A DNA stretch of 12,519 nucleotides from an uncultured Faecalibacterium sp. (GCA_934518555.1 CAKSXW010000058.1:1-12519), one strand, 5' to 3'. Shown: positions 1 to 6,630, numbered from the stretch's first letter. Notes: generated from the letters alone by a model not told the origin. A program made the numbers and translations.

Positions 1-53
1 GCGCCACCTTGCCAAGGTGGAGGTAGCGAGTTCGAGCCTCGTCGGCCGCTCCA
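1..53 (+). tRNA. tRNA-Gly(GCC), 3' part only
   Basis: The window opens inside a tRNA. The anticodon stem CCACC (4-8) pairs with GGTGG (16-20) around the loop TTGCCAA, giving anticodon GCC for glycine codons GGC/GGU. A five-base variable loop follows, then the T arm GCGAG-TTCGAGC-CTCGT (26-42), the acceptor strand CGGCCGC, discriminator T50 and an encoded CCA (51-53). A U discriminator is usual for bacterial tRNA-Gly. The 5' half (acceptor strand and D arm) lies outside the window, so upstream features and any tRNA cluster cannot be seen. Confidence 0.93.
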
Positions 54-58
54 ACACG

Positions 59-104
59 AAGCCATCATCAATGCAGAAATGCAAAGATGATGGCTTTTTT
101 GTGT
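59..104 (+). terminator. Intrinsic terminator of the tRNA-Gly transcript
   Basis: A perfect 9-bp stem GCCATCATC (61-69) / GATGATGGC (86-94) is topped by a second small stem TGCA-GAAA-TGCA with a tetraloop. It is followed by six T (95-100) and further T-rich sequence. It starts six bases after the tRNA CCA end, so it most likely ends that transcript. Confidence 0.9.
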
Positions 105-124
105 TTTGGGGAAAAAGAGCCAAT

Positions 125-151
125 AAAAAAGCTCCGGGGAGCTCCCGGAGC
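125..151 (-). terminator. Intrinsic terminator of the AEC transporter gene
   Basis: Read on the minus strand, GCTCCGGG / CCCGGAGC (arms 131-138 and 144-151, five-base loop) is followed by six T (the A run at 125-130). It lies about 20 bases past the AEC transporter stop codon and faces the tRNA-Gly terminator, so the two transcripts converge here. Confidence 0.9.
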
Positions 152-170
152 AAAAAACAGGGCGGAGGGG

Positions 171-1094
171 TCACAGCATGGTGATGACCCAGGCGCACAG
201 GGGAAGGATCAGAATGCTCAGCAGGGTGGTAAGCACCACAGCCCCAGCGGCAAAATCCTCGTCGTGGCCAAACTGCACTGCAAACACCGAGGTGATGGCG
301 GCGGCAGGGCAGCACTCCAGCAAAAGCACCACCTGAGAGGCCATGCCTTGCAGGCCCAGCAGGCCGAATACCCCCAGGCAGACGGCAGGGATCAGCACCA
401 TCCGCACCGCAGCCAGCTTCCACACAGCCAGGCTCCGGACGGTGCCGCCCAGATCTCCGGCGGCAATGAGCATTCCGGTGATGACCATGGAAAGGGGCGT
501 GGTCATGTTGGCCATCAGCTCCAGGGGCTGGGCCACCAGCTGGGGCACCGGGATCTGCAGCAGGTAGATGGCCAGGCCTGCCACCATGGCGTAGAGCACC
601 GGGGTGTGCAGCAGGCTGCGGAGCACCTCCTTGGGGGAGGAGCTGCCGCTGACAAAGCCGTAGCCCATGGTCCACAGCAGGATGTTGAACACCGTTACAT
701 AGGCACTGGCATACAGCAGCCCCTCAGAGCCGAACAGGGCCGAGATCAGGGGAAAGCCCATGTAGGCAGCGTTGGAAAAGATGCAGGCGAACCGGAAAAT
801 GGGAGTGCGGCGGTCCTTGCGGCCCATGGTCAGCACCAGAGTCAGCAGGGTGCCCATCAGAATGGCCAGGCTGCTCATGCCAAAGGCTGCCAAAAGGTTG
901 TGCAGGATCTCCATGCTGAACTCCATCCGGTAGGAGTTCAGGATCATGGCAGGGACCACCAGGTACACCAGCAGGTTGGAGAGGGTCTGCTTGCCCTCCG
1001 GTTTCAGGACACCGGCCTTTACAGCGGCAATGCCGGTGCCGATGAGCAGAAACAGCATGGCCACCTGCCCGGCTGTAATGCGTGCAAGATCCAT
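171..1094 (-). CDS. AEC (auxin efflux carrier) family transporter
   Basis: An integral membrane protein of 307 residues, close to the usual 300-320 of the AEC / Mem_trans family (Pfam PF03547). The family includes bacterial malate and malonate carriers, but the substrate here cannot be read from sequence. It is almost wholly hydrophobic, with about ten predicted membrane segments in two halves. The N-terminal helix is followed by the family-typical stretch with NLLVYLVVPAMIL. An upstream in-frame ATG at 1118 would add eight residues, but GGAGGAA (plus 1102-1108) lies between the two ATGs, seven bases before the ATG at 1094, so 1094 is chosen. It lies 112 bases downstream of the NA37-protein gene on the same strand. 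No clear terminator separates them, although a promoter of its own is visible. Family assignment is secure; function is not. Confidence 0.9.
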   Translation of the reverse strand: MDLARITAGQVAMLFLLIGTGIAAVKAGVLKPEGKQTLSNLLVYLVVPAMILNSYRMEFSMEILHNLLAAFGMSSLAILMGTLLTLVLTMGRKDRRTPIFRFACIFSNAAYMGFPLISALFGSEGLLYASAYVTVFNILLWTMGYGFVSGSSSPKEVLRSLLHTPVLYAMVAGLAIYLLQIPVPQLVAQPLELMANMTTPLSMVITGMLIAAGDLGGTVRSLAVWKLAAVRMVLIPAVCLGVFGLLGLQGMASQVVLLLECCPAAAITSVFAVQFGHDEDFAAGAVVLTTLLSILILPLCAWVITML

Positions 1095-1101
1095 AAGTCG
1101 A

Positions 1102-1108
1102 TTCCTCC
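1102..1108 (-). promoter_or_regulatory. Ribosome binding site that fixes the AEC start
   Basis: The minus strand reads GGAGGAA, then seven bases, then ATG at 1094. The site is downstream of the alternative ATG at 1118, which has no comparable site, so the shorter protein is favoured. Confidence 0.85.
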
Positions 1109-1138
1109 AATTTTGCATTCCAGGTTGGATACAAGATG

Positions 1139-1167
1139 ACTATAGCACAAACCCCCGTCTCCTGCAA
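1139..1167 (-). promoter_or_regulatory. Promoter of the AEC transporter gene
   Basis: The minus strand carries an extended -10, TGCTATAGT (-10 hexamer at 1139-1144), and a weak -35 TTGCAG (1162-1167) exactly 17 bp upstream. Transcription would start about 40 bases before the ATG. The extended -10 makes up for the poor -35. Confidence 0.65.
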
Positions 1168-1206
1168 GAGGTAGGGCCGGGGGTGAAGAAAATTCAGCAG
1201 GGGCGT

Positions 1207-2196
1207 TTACAAGATCACGTTCTTGATAAGCAGAGACACGGTGCCGTCAGCGTCGTGGAGGAACTCTACTTCCGAGGCCTCATTCAGCAGTTCGGTGGGG
1301 ATCTTTACCTCGATGCCGTTAGCGGTGTGGATGCTGCGGCTCTCCATGCGGCGGATCCGGGCCGGGGTCACGGTGACCGGCTGCTGGGCGTAGTCCAGCA
1401 GGTCGCTCTTTTCCACATAGTCGTCAAAAGGCACCGCAGCCAGGGGGTATTCCTCCTCCAGCTGCTGGCGCACCTGCTGGATGGACACCTGGTTGTCGTT
1501 GTCGGCGGCCTGGTTGGCGATCATCATAGCCACCTGGGCCTCCACATGGGGGGTGTCGGTGTAGTGCTCCTGCACGGCCTGGACGGCAGCCTCCTGAATG
1601 GCCTGGAGCTTTTTCTTTTCCGGCTGAGCGGTGGTGTACTGGAACACCACCGTGGACAGGTAAAACTCCTTGTGACCATCGATGTCGTACTTTTTTTCCA
1701 GCAGACGCATGGAGTAGTCGGTCAGGTTTACCAGGGCACCCTCCTCCACCCGGCCGCTCTGGGTGGGCAGGCAGGCCCGCTGCTGGATGATGGAGTTTAC
1801 CGGGGCACCCTCCACGGTCTCGGTGTAGTGGGTGTAGCCGTTTTTGTAGTTCAGCTTCAGAATGCCCAGCCAGGGCTCCCCATCCCGGGTGAAATCCACC
1901 ACTGCCAGGTCAGCCCCGGGGATGGTGGTGTGGGCGTGCATATAGTCAAACAGCACCCCGGCAATGCGGCAGGACAGGTCCACAAAATCCTGATTGTGCT
2001 CCAGTTCGTTGCAGAAGGCGGAATCCGGCAGGGGGCTGCATTTGCGGATCTCGTCACTGGACAGCAGCTTTTCGATGTGGTACTGCAGGTAGGCGGTCTT
2101 TTCTGCGGTCATCTCCATGCCGCAGCCGCTGAGCACCGGGGCGTCCAGGGTGGTGTCCAGCACGTGGAGGATGGCCTGATGAATGATGATCTCCAT
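1207..2196 (-). CDS. NA37-family nucleoid-associated protein (YejK/NdpA-like)
   Basis: A soluble protein of 329 residues, close to the ~335 of E. coli YejK/NdpA, the founding member of the NA37 family (Pfam PF04245). The match is by overall pattern: the N-terminus MEIIIHQAILHVLD, the acidic, glutamine-rich middle with paired helices, and the C-terminus with the segment IEVKIPTELLNEASEVEF. E. coli YejK associates with the nucleoid, but the family's biochemical role is not settled, and Firmicutes members are little studied. There is no signal peptide or membrane segment. The ATG at 2196 is preceded by GAGGGAA at short spacing (about four bases). It is divergent from the PH-domain gene, and the AEC transporter follows downstream on the same strand. 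No terminator is evident after the stop, so some read-through into the AEC gene is possible. Confidence 0.82.
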   Translation of the reverse strand: MEIIIHQAILHVLDTTLDAPVLSGCGMEMTAEKTAYLQYHIEKLLSSDEIRKCSPLPDSAFCNELEHNQDFVDLSCRIAGVLFDYMHAHTTIPGADLAVVDFTRDGEPWLGILKLNYKNGYTHYTETVEGAPVNSIIQQRACLPTQSGRVEEGALVNLTDYSMRLLEKKYDIDGHKEFYLSTVVFQYTTAQPEKKKLQAIQEAAVQAVQEHYTDTPHVEAQVAMMIANQAADNDNQVSIQQVRQQLEEEYPLAAVPFDDYVEKSDLLDYAQQPVTVTPARIRRMESRSIHTANGIEVKIPTELLNEASEVEFLHDADGTVSLLIKNVIL

Positions 2197-2236
2197 GATG
2201 TTCCCTCGTTTTCTATCGGTGTGGTTTCTGGCTGTC

Positions 2237-2245
2237 AGTATACCA
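2237..2245 (-). promoter_or_regulatory. Extended -10 promoter of the NA37 gene
   Basis: The minus strand reads TGGTATACT, an extended -10 with hexamer at 2237-2242. No good -35 stands 16-18 bp upstream; a TTGACA lies too far away (33 bp). An imperfect inverted repeat, CGGTGTGGT (2217-2225) / ACCACATCCG (2242-2251), brackets the start region. Confidence 0.55.
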
Positions 2246-2274
2246 CATCCGGCCCCAAAAGGCGAGAGGGCGTA

Positions 2275-2303
2275 TTGTCAACCCCGGCAGGCCGTGCTAC
2301 AAT
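2275..2303 (+). promoter_or_regulatory. Promoter of the PH-domain gene
   Basis: TTGTCA (2275-2280), a 17-bp spacer, and TACAAT (2298-2303) preceded by TGC. Both boxes match the vegetative consensus at five of six positions and the extended -10 is present. Transcription would begin about 20 bases before the start codon. Confidence 0.8.
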
Positions 2304-2329
2304 GAAGCAAACAGAAAGGAGCGTTGCTT

Positions 2330-2707
2330 ATGGAATTCCGGGAAAAGCCCATGCAGAACCTGGTCCGCATGGGAGAAAAGGACCTGTGCAAAAACGCACA
2401 AAAGCTGCTGCTGGAGGGCGAGCAGGTGGTGGGGGCCTACAAGACGGTACGGGACCAGGCCATCTTTACCACCCACCGGGTCATCCTGGTGGATATGCAG
2501 GGAGTTACCGGCACCCGGCAGGAGATCTTTGTGCTGCCCTATAAAAAGGTACTGCACTTTGGCATCCAGACTGCCGGCTTCGGGGACCCGGTGCAGGGCT
2601 CCCAGCTTACAGTCTGCTTTGCCGACGGCCACGAGATCAAGTTCGGCTTCATCGGGCAGGAGGACCTGTTTGCCGTCGCCAACGCCATCAGCCGCCGGAT
2701 CCTGTAA
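2330..2707 (+). CDS. Small PH-domain protein (bPH_1 / DUF1696-like)
   Basis: A soluble protein of 125 residues that is almost entirely one bacterial pleckstrin-homology domain (Pfam PF08000 type). The diagnostic strand pattern is visible: RDQAIFTTHRVILVD (41-55), QGVTGTRQEIFVLPYKKVLHF (residues 57-77), and the final strands and C-terminal helix around residues 92-122. Such proteins form ring-like oligomers in solved relatives, but no cellular role is established. The start is the ATG at 2330, eight bases after AAAGGAG (2315-2321). A TTG two codons upstream is in frame but sits too close to that site. The gene stands alone on the plus strand, divergent from the NA37 gene and converging on the MFS gene. 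Family call is good; function unknown. Confidence 0.83.
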   Translation: MEFREKPMQNLVRMGEKDLCKNAQKLLLEGEQVVGAYKTVRDQAIFTTHRVILVDMQGVTGTRQEIFVLPYKKVLHFGIQTAGFGDPVQGSQLTVCFADGHEIKFGFIGQEDLFAVANAISRRIL

Positions 2708-2712
2708 CCAGC

Positions 2713-2750
2713 AAAAACGCCCCCTGCCGGTTTCCCAGCAGGGGGGCGTT
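2713..2750 (-). terminator. Terminator of the MFS transporter gene
   Basis: The arms AACGCCCCCTGC (2716-2727) and GCAGGGGGGCGTT (2738-2750) pair with a single bulged G. Read on the minus strand the stem is followed by five T (A run 2713-2717), just past the MFS stop codon. On the plus strand the same hairpin follows the PH-domain gene but has no T-run, so termination in that direction is weaker. Confidence 0.82.
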
Positions 2751-2754
2751 GCAT

Positions 2755-3915
2755 TCAGCAGTGGGCAGTCTTGCGTACCAGCCGCTGGTGCATCCAGACC
2801 ATGACCCCCAACAGGCCCAGCAGGTAAAAGGGGAATAGGGCTGGGGTCAGGTGGTTGGCCAGCAGGCCAAACAGCGGCGGCATGATCAGGTTGCCCAGGT
2901 AGGCACTGCTCATCTGGATGCCGATGACCGCCTGGGAACGGTGGGCCCCAAAGTGGTCTGGGGTGGAATGGATAATGCTGGGGTAGATGGGGGCGCAGCC
3001 CAGCCCGGCCAGCACCAGACCAGCCAAAGCCAGCTGCCGGGGGCCAGGCAGCAGCAGGGCTGCTACGCCCACCGCCAGGATGCCCTGACCCAGACGGATC
3101 ATCTGGGTGTCATTGCATTTCAGGGTCAAAAAGCCGCAGGCTGCCCGGCCTCCGGTAATGCCCAGGTAGAACAGGCTGGCAAAGCTGGCGGCAGTCTGGG
3201 CCGGTACCCCTCGGCTCAGGTGGAGAAAGCTGCTGGCCCACAGGCCTGCAGTGGTCTCCAGGCCGCAGTAACAGAAAAAGCAGAGCATTACATCCTTGGC
3301 CCCTGGCAGGGCCAGCACCTGCCCTAAGGTCAAAGGAGCAGCGGCGGTCTGGCTGCTTTGGGCGTCGGAGCATCTGCGCCACAAAGGCAGGCTGGCCAAC
3401 AGCACCGCCGTCAGGCAGGCCTGGAACAGGGCAATGGCCCGGTATCCGGTGGTCCAGGGCATCCCGTCAGCCAAGGCGGCCCCCATGACCAGGGGGCTGA
3501 CCATGGTGCCTACGCCCCACATACAGTGGAGCCAGCTCATGTGACGGCTGGCGTAGTGGAGGGCTACATAGTTGTTCAGTGCAGCGTCCACGCTGCCGGC
3601 CCCCAGGCCGTAGGGAATGGCCCATAGGCAGAGCATCCAGAACCGCCCGGAGACCGAAAAGCCCAGCAGGGCAACGGCGGTCAGGGCTACACTGAAGGCA
3701 GTGACCTTGCCGGTGCCCAGGGCCCGGGTGAGCCGGTCGCTCAGCAGGCTGGAAAGAATGGTGCCCAGGGAGATGATCATGGAAAGAATGCCGGCATAGG
3801 ACATGGGCACCCCCAGAGAGGGGTAGATGACAGGCCAGGCGGACCCCAGCAGGGAGTCCGGCAGGCCCAGGCTGATAAAGGCCAGATAGATGAGAGGCAG
3901 CAAAAGCTGGAACAT
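2755..3915 (-). CDS. Major facilitator superfamily (MFS) transporter
   Basis: A 386-residue polytopic membrane protein with about twelve hydrophobic segments and a central cytoplasmic loop rich in polar residues (around RRCSDAQSSQ), as expected for an MFS carrier. The loop between helices 2 and 3 reads SDRLTRALGTGK (about residues 59-70), the equivalent of MFS motif A. The N-terminus (LPDSLLGSAWP) resembles the many Firmicutes carriers distantly related to the fucose permease branch, but substrate and direction are unknown. The ATG at 3915 is chosen because AAAGGAG (plus 3924-3930) lies eight bases before it; an in-frame GTG at 3924 overlaps that site and cannot use it. It is divergent from the MATE pump with a shared regulatory gap, so the two may be controlled together. 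Confidence 0.88.
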   Translation of the reverse strand: MFQLLLPLIYLAFISLGLPDSLLGSAWPVIYPSLGVPMSYAGILSMIISLGTILSSLLSDRLTRALGTGKVTAFSVALTAVALLGFSVSGRFWMLCLWAIPYGLGAGSVDAALNNYVALHYASRHMSWLHCMWGVGTMVSPLVMGAALADGMPWTTGYRAIALFQACLTAVLLASLPLWRRCSDAQSSQTAAAPLTLGQVLALPGAKDVMLCFFCYCGLETTAGLWASSFLHLSRGVPAQTAASFASLFYLGITGGRAACGFLTLKCNDTQMIRLGQGILAVGVAALLLPGPRQLALAGLVLAGLGCAPIYPSIIHSTPDHFGAHRSQAVIGIQMSSAYLGNLIMPPLFGLLANHLTPALFPFYLLGLLGVMVWMHQRLVRKTAHC

Positions 3916-3918
3916 GAA

Positions 3919-3947
3919 TTGCACTCCTTTGCAAAACGTGCTATAGT
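3919..3947 (+). promoter_or_regulatory. Probable promoter of the MATE gene
   Basis: TTGCAC (3919-3924), a 17-bp spacer and TATAGT (3942-3947) preceded by TGC form an extended -10 promoter on the plus strand. Transcription would start near 3954, giving a leader of about 120 bases that includes the inverted repeat at 3961-3990. The -35 overlaps the ribosome site and first codons of the oppositely oriented MFS gene. A second plus-strand extended -10, TGGTATCAT (3971-3979), lies in the loop and edge of that repeat but has no -35. Confidence 0.55.
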
Positions 3948-3960
3948 GGACCCTGCCAGT

Positions 3961-3990
3961 CAGGGTGTGATGGTATCATATCACACTCTG
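3961..3990. repeat. 11-bp inverted repeat between MFS and MATE genes, possible operator
   Basis: CAGGGTGTGAT (3961-3971) and ATCACACTCTG (3980-3990) pair over 11 positions with one G-T wobble, around an eight-base centre. A further outer pair, CTGCC (3953-3957) / GGCAG (3991-3995), can extend the structure. There is no T-run on either side, so it is not a terminator. It overlaps the candidate minus-strand -10 and lies just downstream of the plus-strand promoter. The TGTGA/TCACA half-sites are ten bases apart, not the six of a CRP site. The regulator is unknown and not encoded in the window. Confidence 0.6.
3975..3983 (-). promoter_or_regulatory. Candidate extended -10 promoter of the MFS gene
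   Basis: The minus strand reads TGATATGAT, with hexamer TATGAT at 3975-3980. No acceptable -35 stands 16-18 bp upstream, so this rests on the extended -10 alone. A TATAAT further upstream (near 4000) is an alternative, also without a good -35. Confidence 0.35.
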
Positions 3991-4076
3991 GGCAGAAATT
4001 ATAGAAGAAAATCACTTGTTTTTTAGGATAAAAGCGGCAGCTTTCCCGGTGCCGAAAAAGAGGAAAAGGAGAACCT

Positions 4077-5414
4077 ATGGAACGCAGTCTGACCCAAGGC
4101 CCCATTACAAAGGGAATTTTGCTGTTTGCCCTGCCTTTGATGCTGGGCAACCTGCTGCAGCAGATGTACAACATTGCCGACACCTGGGTGGTGGGGCGGT
4201 TTTTGGGGCCGGAGGCTCTGGCAGCCGTGGGCTCCTCCTACACCCTCATGACCTTTCTGACCTCCATCCTGCTGGGGTTGTGCATGGGCACCGGAGCGGC
4301 CATTTCCATGCAGTACGGCAGCGGTCAGCAAGACCGGGTGCGGCAGAGCGTGTTCCAGTCCTTTGTGGTCATCGGAGCCTTGACTTTGGTCCTGAATGTG
4401 GCGGTGTATCTGGGGCTGGACGGCATCCTCTGGGTGCTGCAGGTACCGGCGGAGCTGGTGCCCTGGATGAAAGATTACCTGAACATCATCTTTTTGGGCA
4501 TCACCGCTACTTTTCTTTCTAATTATTTTGCCAACCTGCTGCGAGCCATTGGCAACTCGGTGGTGCCGCTGCTGTTTCTGGCCTTGTCGGCGGTGCTCAA
4601 TGTGGTGCTGGACCTGGTGTGCGTGCTGGGGCTCCGCTGGGGGGTGCAGGGTGCGGCAGCAGCCACCACCTTCTCTCAGTTTGTTTCCGGCATTGGCATC
4701 TGGGTGTACGCTCTGAAGCGATTCCCCCAGCTGCGTCCCACCCGGGAGGACTGCCGCTGGGACCGGCAGAACCTGGCCTGCATCCTGAATCTTTCGGTGA
4801 TGACCAGTGTGCAGCAGTCCATCATGAACTTTGGCATCCTGATGGTGCAGGGGCTGGTGAACAGCTTTGGCACCGTGGTCATGGCGGCCTTTGCAGCAGC
4901 GGTAAAGATCGATTCCTTTGCCTATATGCCGGTGCAGGATTTCGGCAACGCCTTTTCCACCTATGTGGCCCAGAACTACGGAGCAGGCCAGACCCAGCGC
5001 ATCCGCAAGGGCATCCGCAGTGCGGTGGTCACCAGTGGGGCGTTCTGCCTGTGCATCAGCGGCCTGGTGTGCCTGCTGGCAGAGCCTCTGATGTGCATCT
5101 TCCTGGACCTGGGCCAGACCGAGATCATTGCCGCCGGGGTCCACTACCTGCACATTGAAGGGTCCTGCTACCTGGGCATCGGCCTGTTGTTCCTGCTGTA
5201 CGGCTATTACCGGGCAGTAAACCAGCCGGGGATGTCGGTGGTGCTGACCATTGCTTCTCTGGGCACCCGGGTGGCCCTGGCCTACCTGCTGTCTGCCACC
5301 CCCTTGGGGGTCACGGGCATCTGGGTCAGTGTGCCCATCGGCTGGGCTCTGGCAGATGCCATTGGCATTGGCTACTACCTCAAACATCATGGGGCCCGGG
5401 ATACGGCCCAATGA
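4077..5414 (+). CDS. MATE family multidrug/toxin efflux transporter
   Basis: A 445-residue inner membrane protein with about twelve membrane segments in two repeated MatE halves, the usual size (440-460) for the DinF/NorM superfamily. Typical MATE features are the N-terminal GPITKGILLFALPLMLGNLLQ followed by YNIADTWVVGRFLG, the NLLRAIGNS stretch after the fourth helix, and the matching second-half segments with AQNYGAG. MATE pumps exchange Na+ or H+ for cationic drugs or metabolites; the substrate here cannot be told. The ATG at 4077 follows AAGGAG (4066-4071) by five bases. The gene is divergent from an MFS carrier and ends in a strong bidirectional terminator, so it is probably monocistronic. 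The leader of about 120 bases contains the 3961-3990 inverted repeat and a weak CGGCA/TGCCG hairpin (4035-4054). I could not match either to a known riboswitch. Confidence 0.92.
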   Translation: MERSLTQGPITKGILLFALPLMLGNLLQQMYNIADTWVVGRFLGPEALAAVGSSYTLMTFLTSILLGLCMGTGAAISMQYGSGQQDRVRQSVFQSFVVIGALTLVLNVAVYLGLDGILWVLQVPAELVPWMKDYLNIIFLGITATFLSNYFANLLRAIGNSVVPLLFLALSAVLNVVLDLVCVLGLRWGVQGAAAATTFSQFVSGIGIWVYALKRFPQLRPTREDCRWDRQNLACILNLSVMTSVQQSIMNFGILMVQGLVNSFGTVVMAAFAAAVKIDSFAYMPVQDFGNAFSTYVAQNYGAGQTQRIRKGIRSAVVTSGAFCLCISGLVCLLAEPLMCIFLDLGQTEIIAAGVHYLHIEGSCYLGIGLLFLLYGYYRAVNQPGMSVVLTIASLGTRVALAYLLSATPLGVTGIWVSVPIGWALADAIGIGYYLKHHGARDTAQ

Positions 5415-5417
5415 ACC

Positions 5418-5458
5418 AAAAAAGCGGACCTCCCTGCCAAAAGGGAGGTCCGCTTTTT
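5418..5458. terminator. Bidirectional terminator between MATE and RluA-family genes
   Basis: A perfect 12-bp stem, GCGGACCTCCCT (5424-5435) / AGGGAGGTCCGC (5442-5453), with a six-base loop. It is flanked by six A on the left and five T on the right, so it is a complete intrinsic terminator on both strands. It serves the two converging genes, whose stop codons lie within ten bases of it. Confidence 0.95.
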
Positions 5459-5466
5459 GCGTGGAT

Positions 5467-6465
5467 TTAAGCCTGGGGCTTGGGGGCAGTCTTGTCCAGA
5501 GCGTCGAACTGCTGGAGGATCTGAGGGTCCTTCAGCTTGATGACCTTACCGGAAAGGTACTGCAGGGTGTTGCCCTCAGGAATGTCCAAAAAACTGATCC
5601 GCACGGCGCACAGAGCCTGGGTCTTGGTGCCGGTGCGCTCGTTCATCTTGCGGTTGCCGTATTTGACGTCTCCCAGCACCGGCTTGCCCAGGTAGGCCAG
5701 GTGGGCACGGATCTGGTGGGTGCGGCCGGTGACCAGGCCGATCCTGCACAGGGCAAAGGGCCCGGCGGTACGCAGCACGTCCACGTCAGTGATGATCTGC
5801 TTCCGGCGCTGGTCCTGGGACTGGTGGGCGTGGATGCTGACCTTGTTGTTCTTTTCGTCATGCTCCCACCAGGCGGTGAACCGTCCGGACTGGGGGATGC
5901 CCACGGTGATGGTGTAGTATTCCTTCTTCAGCAGGTCGGTGCGGATGATCTCGTTCATGTCACGCAGGGCGGTGTAGCTTTTGGCGGCGATCACCAGGCC
6001 CTCGGTGCCCCGGTCCAGCCGGTTGCAGATGCCGGGCTTGAAGCGGTTCTCCCCCTGGGGGTCGTATTCCCCCTTCTGGGCCAGGTACTGGGCAAAGGCA
6101 TCCACCAGGTTGGCGTCTCCGGTGCGGTCGCTGTGGCACAGCAGGTGGGTGGGCTTGTACAGCACCGCAAGGTTATCATCCTCGTAGATCACCGTGACCT
6201 TGGGCTGCCCCGGCTGCTTTTTGGGGGCGGCCTTGGGGGCAGGTTTTGCCCCTTCCGGTGGGAAGAACTCGTCGTTGATGTACAGCTCGATCAGGTCCCC
6301 GGCCTGCAGGCGGTATTCCGGGGCGGCCTTTTTGCCGTTCACCTTCACTCGCTTGTTGCGGAAGCTCTTGTACAGCAGGCTGGTGGGCAGGTCCCGGGTC
6401 ACGCTCTGGACGAACCGGGACAGGCGCACGCCGTCGTCGTTGGCGGTTGCAGTGTATTGTTTCAT
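5467..6465 (-). CDS. RluA-family RNA pseudouridine synthase with S4 domain
   Basis: A cytoplasmic enzyme of 332 residues that converts specific uridines of rRNA (or tRNA) to pseudouridine. An S4-like RNA-binding domain is at about residues 12-65 (SLLYKSFRNKRVKVNGKKA). An Ala/Pro/Lys-rich linker (73-89) joins it to the catalytic domain. The active-site motif is NRLDRGTEGLV (148-158) with catalytic Asp151; many relatives have His rather than Asn at its first position. Motif GRTHQIRAHLAYLGKPVLGD (247-266) is intact. The target uridine cannot be assigned, so no rlu symbol is given. The ATG at 6465 has GAGGA six bases upstream. The gene has its own promoter and shares a terminator with the MATE gene. 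Confidence 0.93.
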   Translation of the reverse strand: MKQYTATANDDGVRLSRFVQSVTRDLPTSLLYKSFRNKRVKVNGKKAAPEYRLQAGDLIELYINDEFFPPEGAKPAPKAAPKKQPGQPKVTVIYEDDNLAVLYKPTHLLCHSDRTGDANLVDAFAQYLAQKGEYDPQGENRFKPGICNRLDRGTEGLVIAAKSYTALRDMNEIIRTDLLKKEYYTITVGIPQSGRFTAWWEHDEKNNKVSIHAHQSQDQRRKQIITDVDVLRTAGPFALCRIGLVTGRTHQIRAHLAYLGKPVLGDVKYGNRKMNERTGTKTQALCAVRISFLDIPEGNTLQYLSGKVIKLKDPQILQQFDALDKTAPKPQA

Positions 6466-6506
6466 AAATGGTCCTCGTTGTAAAAATGTGTCTGATGCTC
6501 GCTTTT

Positions 6507-6536
6507 ATAGTAATACAGGCCGGGGGCAAAAGTCAA
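6507..6536 (-). promoter_or_regulatory. Promoter of the RluA-family gene
   Basis: On the minus strand, TTGACT (6531-6536), an 18-bp spacer and TACTAT (6507-6512). The -35 matches five of six positions and the -10 four of six. Transcription would start about 35 bases before the ATG. Confidence 0.65.
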
Positions 6537-6568
6537 CGGATGAAGGCCAGGATATTTTGCCTTGCCCC

Positions 6569-6597
6569 TTGTGTTCTGGTGAGGAAATGGGTACTAT
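6569..6597 (+). promoter_or_regulatory. Candidate promoter of radC
   Basis: TACTATAAAG provides a -10 (TACTAT, 6592-6597), with only a poor -35 (TTGTGT, 6569-6574) at 17 bp. A perfect 7-bp inverted repeat, GTGTTCT (6571-6577) / AGAACAC (6604-6610), brackets this -10 and could be an operator. The promoter is placed mainly by position, about 30 bases before the radC ribosome site. Confidence 0.4.
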
Positions 6598-6630
6598 AAA
6601 GGGAGAACACGAAAAAAGGAGTTTACCGCC

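Noticed and set aside
946..2544. A 532-codon plus-strand frame across the AEC, NA37 and PH genes
   Set aside because: It runs antisense through the NA37 gene, through promoters on both strands and out of frame into the PH gene. It has no ribosome site and no recognisable domain.
3961..3990. The palindrome as a CRP/FNR-type site or as a terminator
   Set aside because: The TGTGA and TCACA half-sites are ten bases apart rather than six, and there is no T-run on either side.
3941..4183. An 80-codon minus-strand frame in the MFS/MATE gap
   Set aside because: It is antisense to the MATE start, spans the promoter region, has no convincing ribosome site and looks like no known protein.
4023..5411. 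A 462-codon minus-strand frame opposite the MATE gene
   Set aside because: Its composition (Gln/His/Gly-rich) is that of a codon-bias shadow, with no hydrophobic or domain pattern, while the opposite strand encodes an intact MATE transporter with a good ribosome site.
5251..6483. A 410-codon plus-strand frame opposite the RluA-family gene
   Set aside because: It crosses a strong bidirectional terminator and is antisense to an enzyme with intact catalytic motifs; its sequence is low-complexity.
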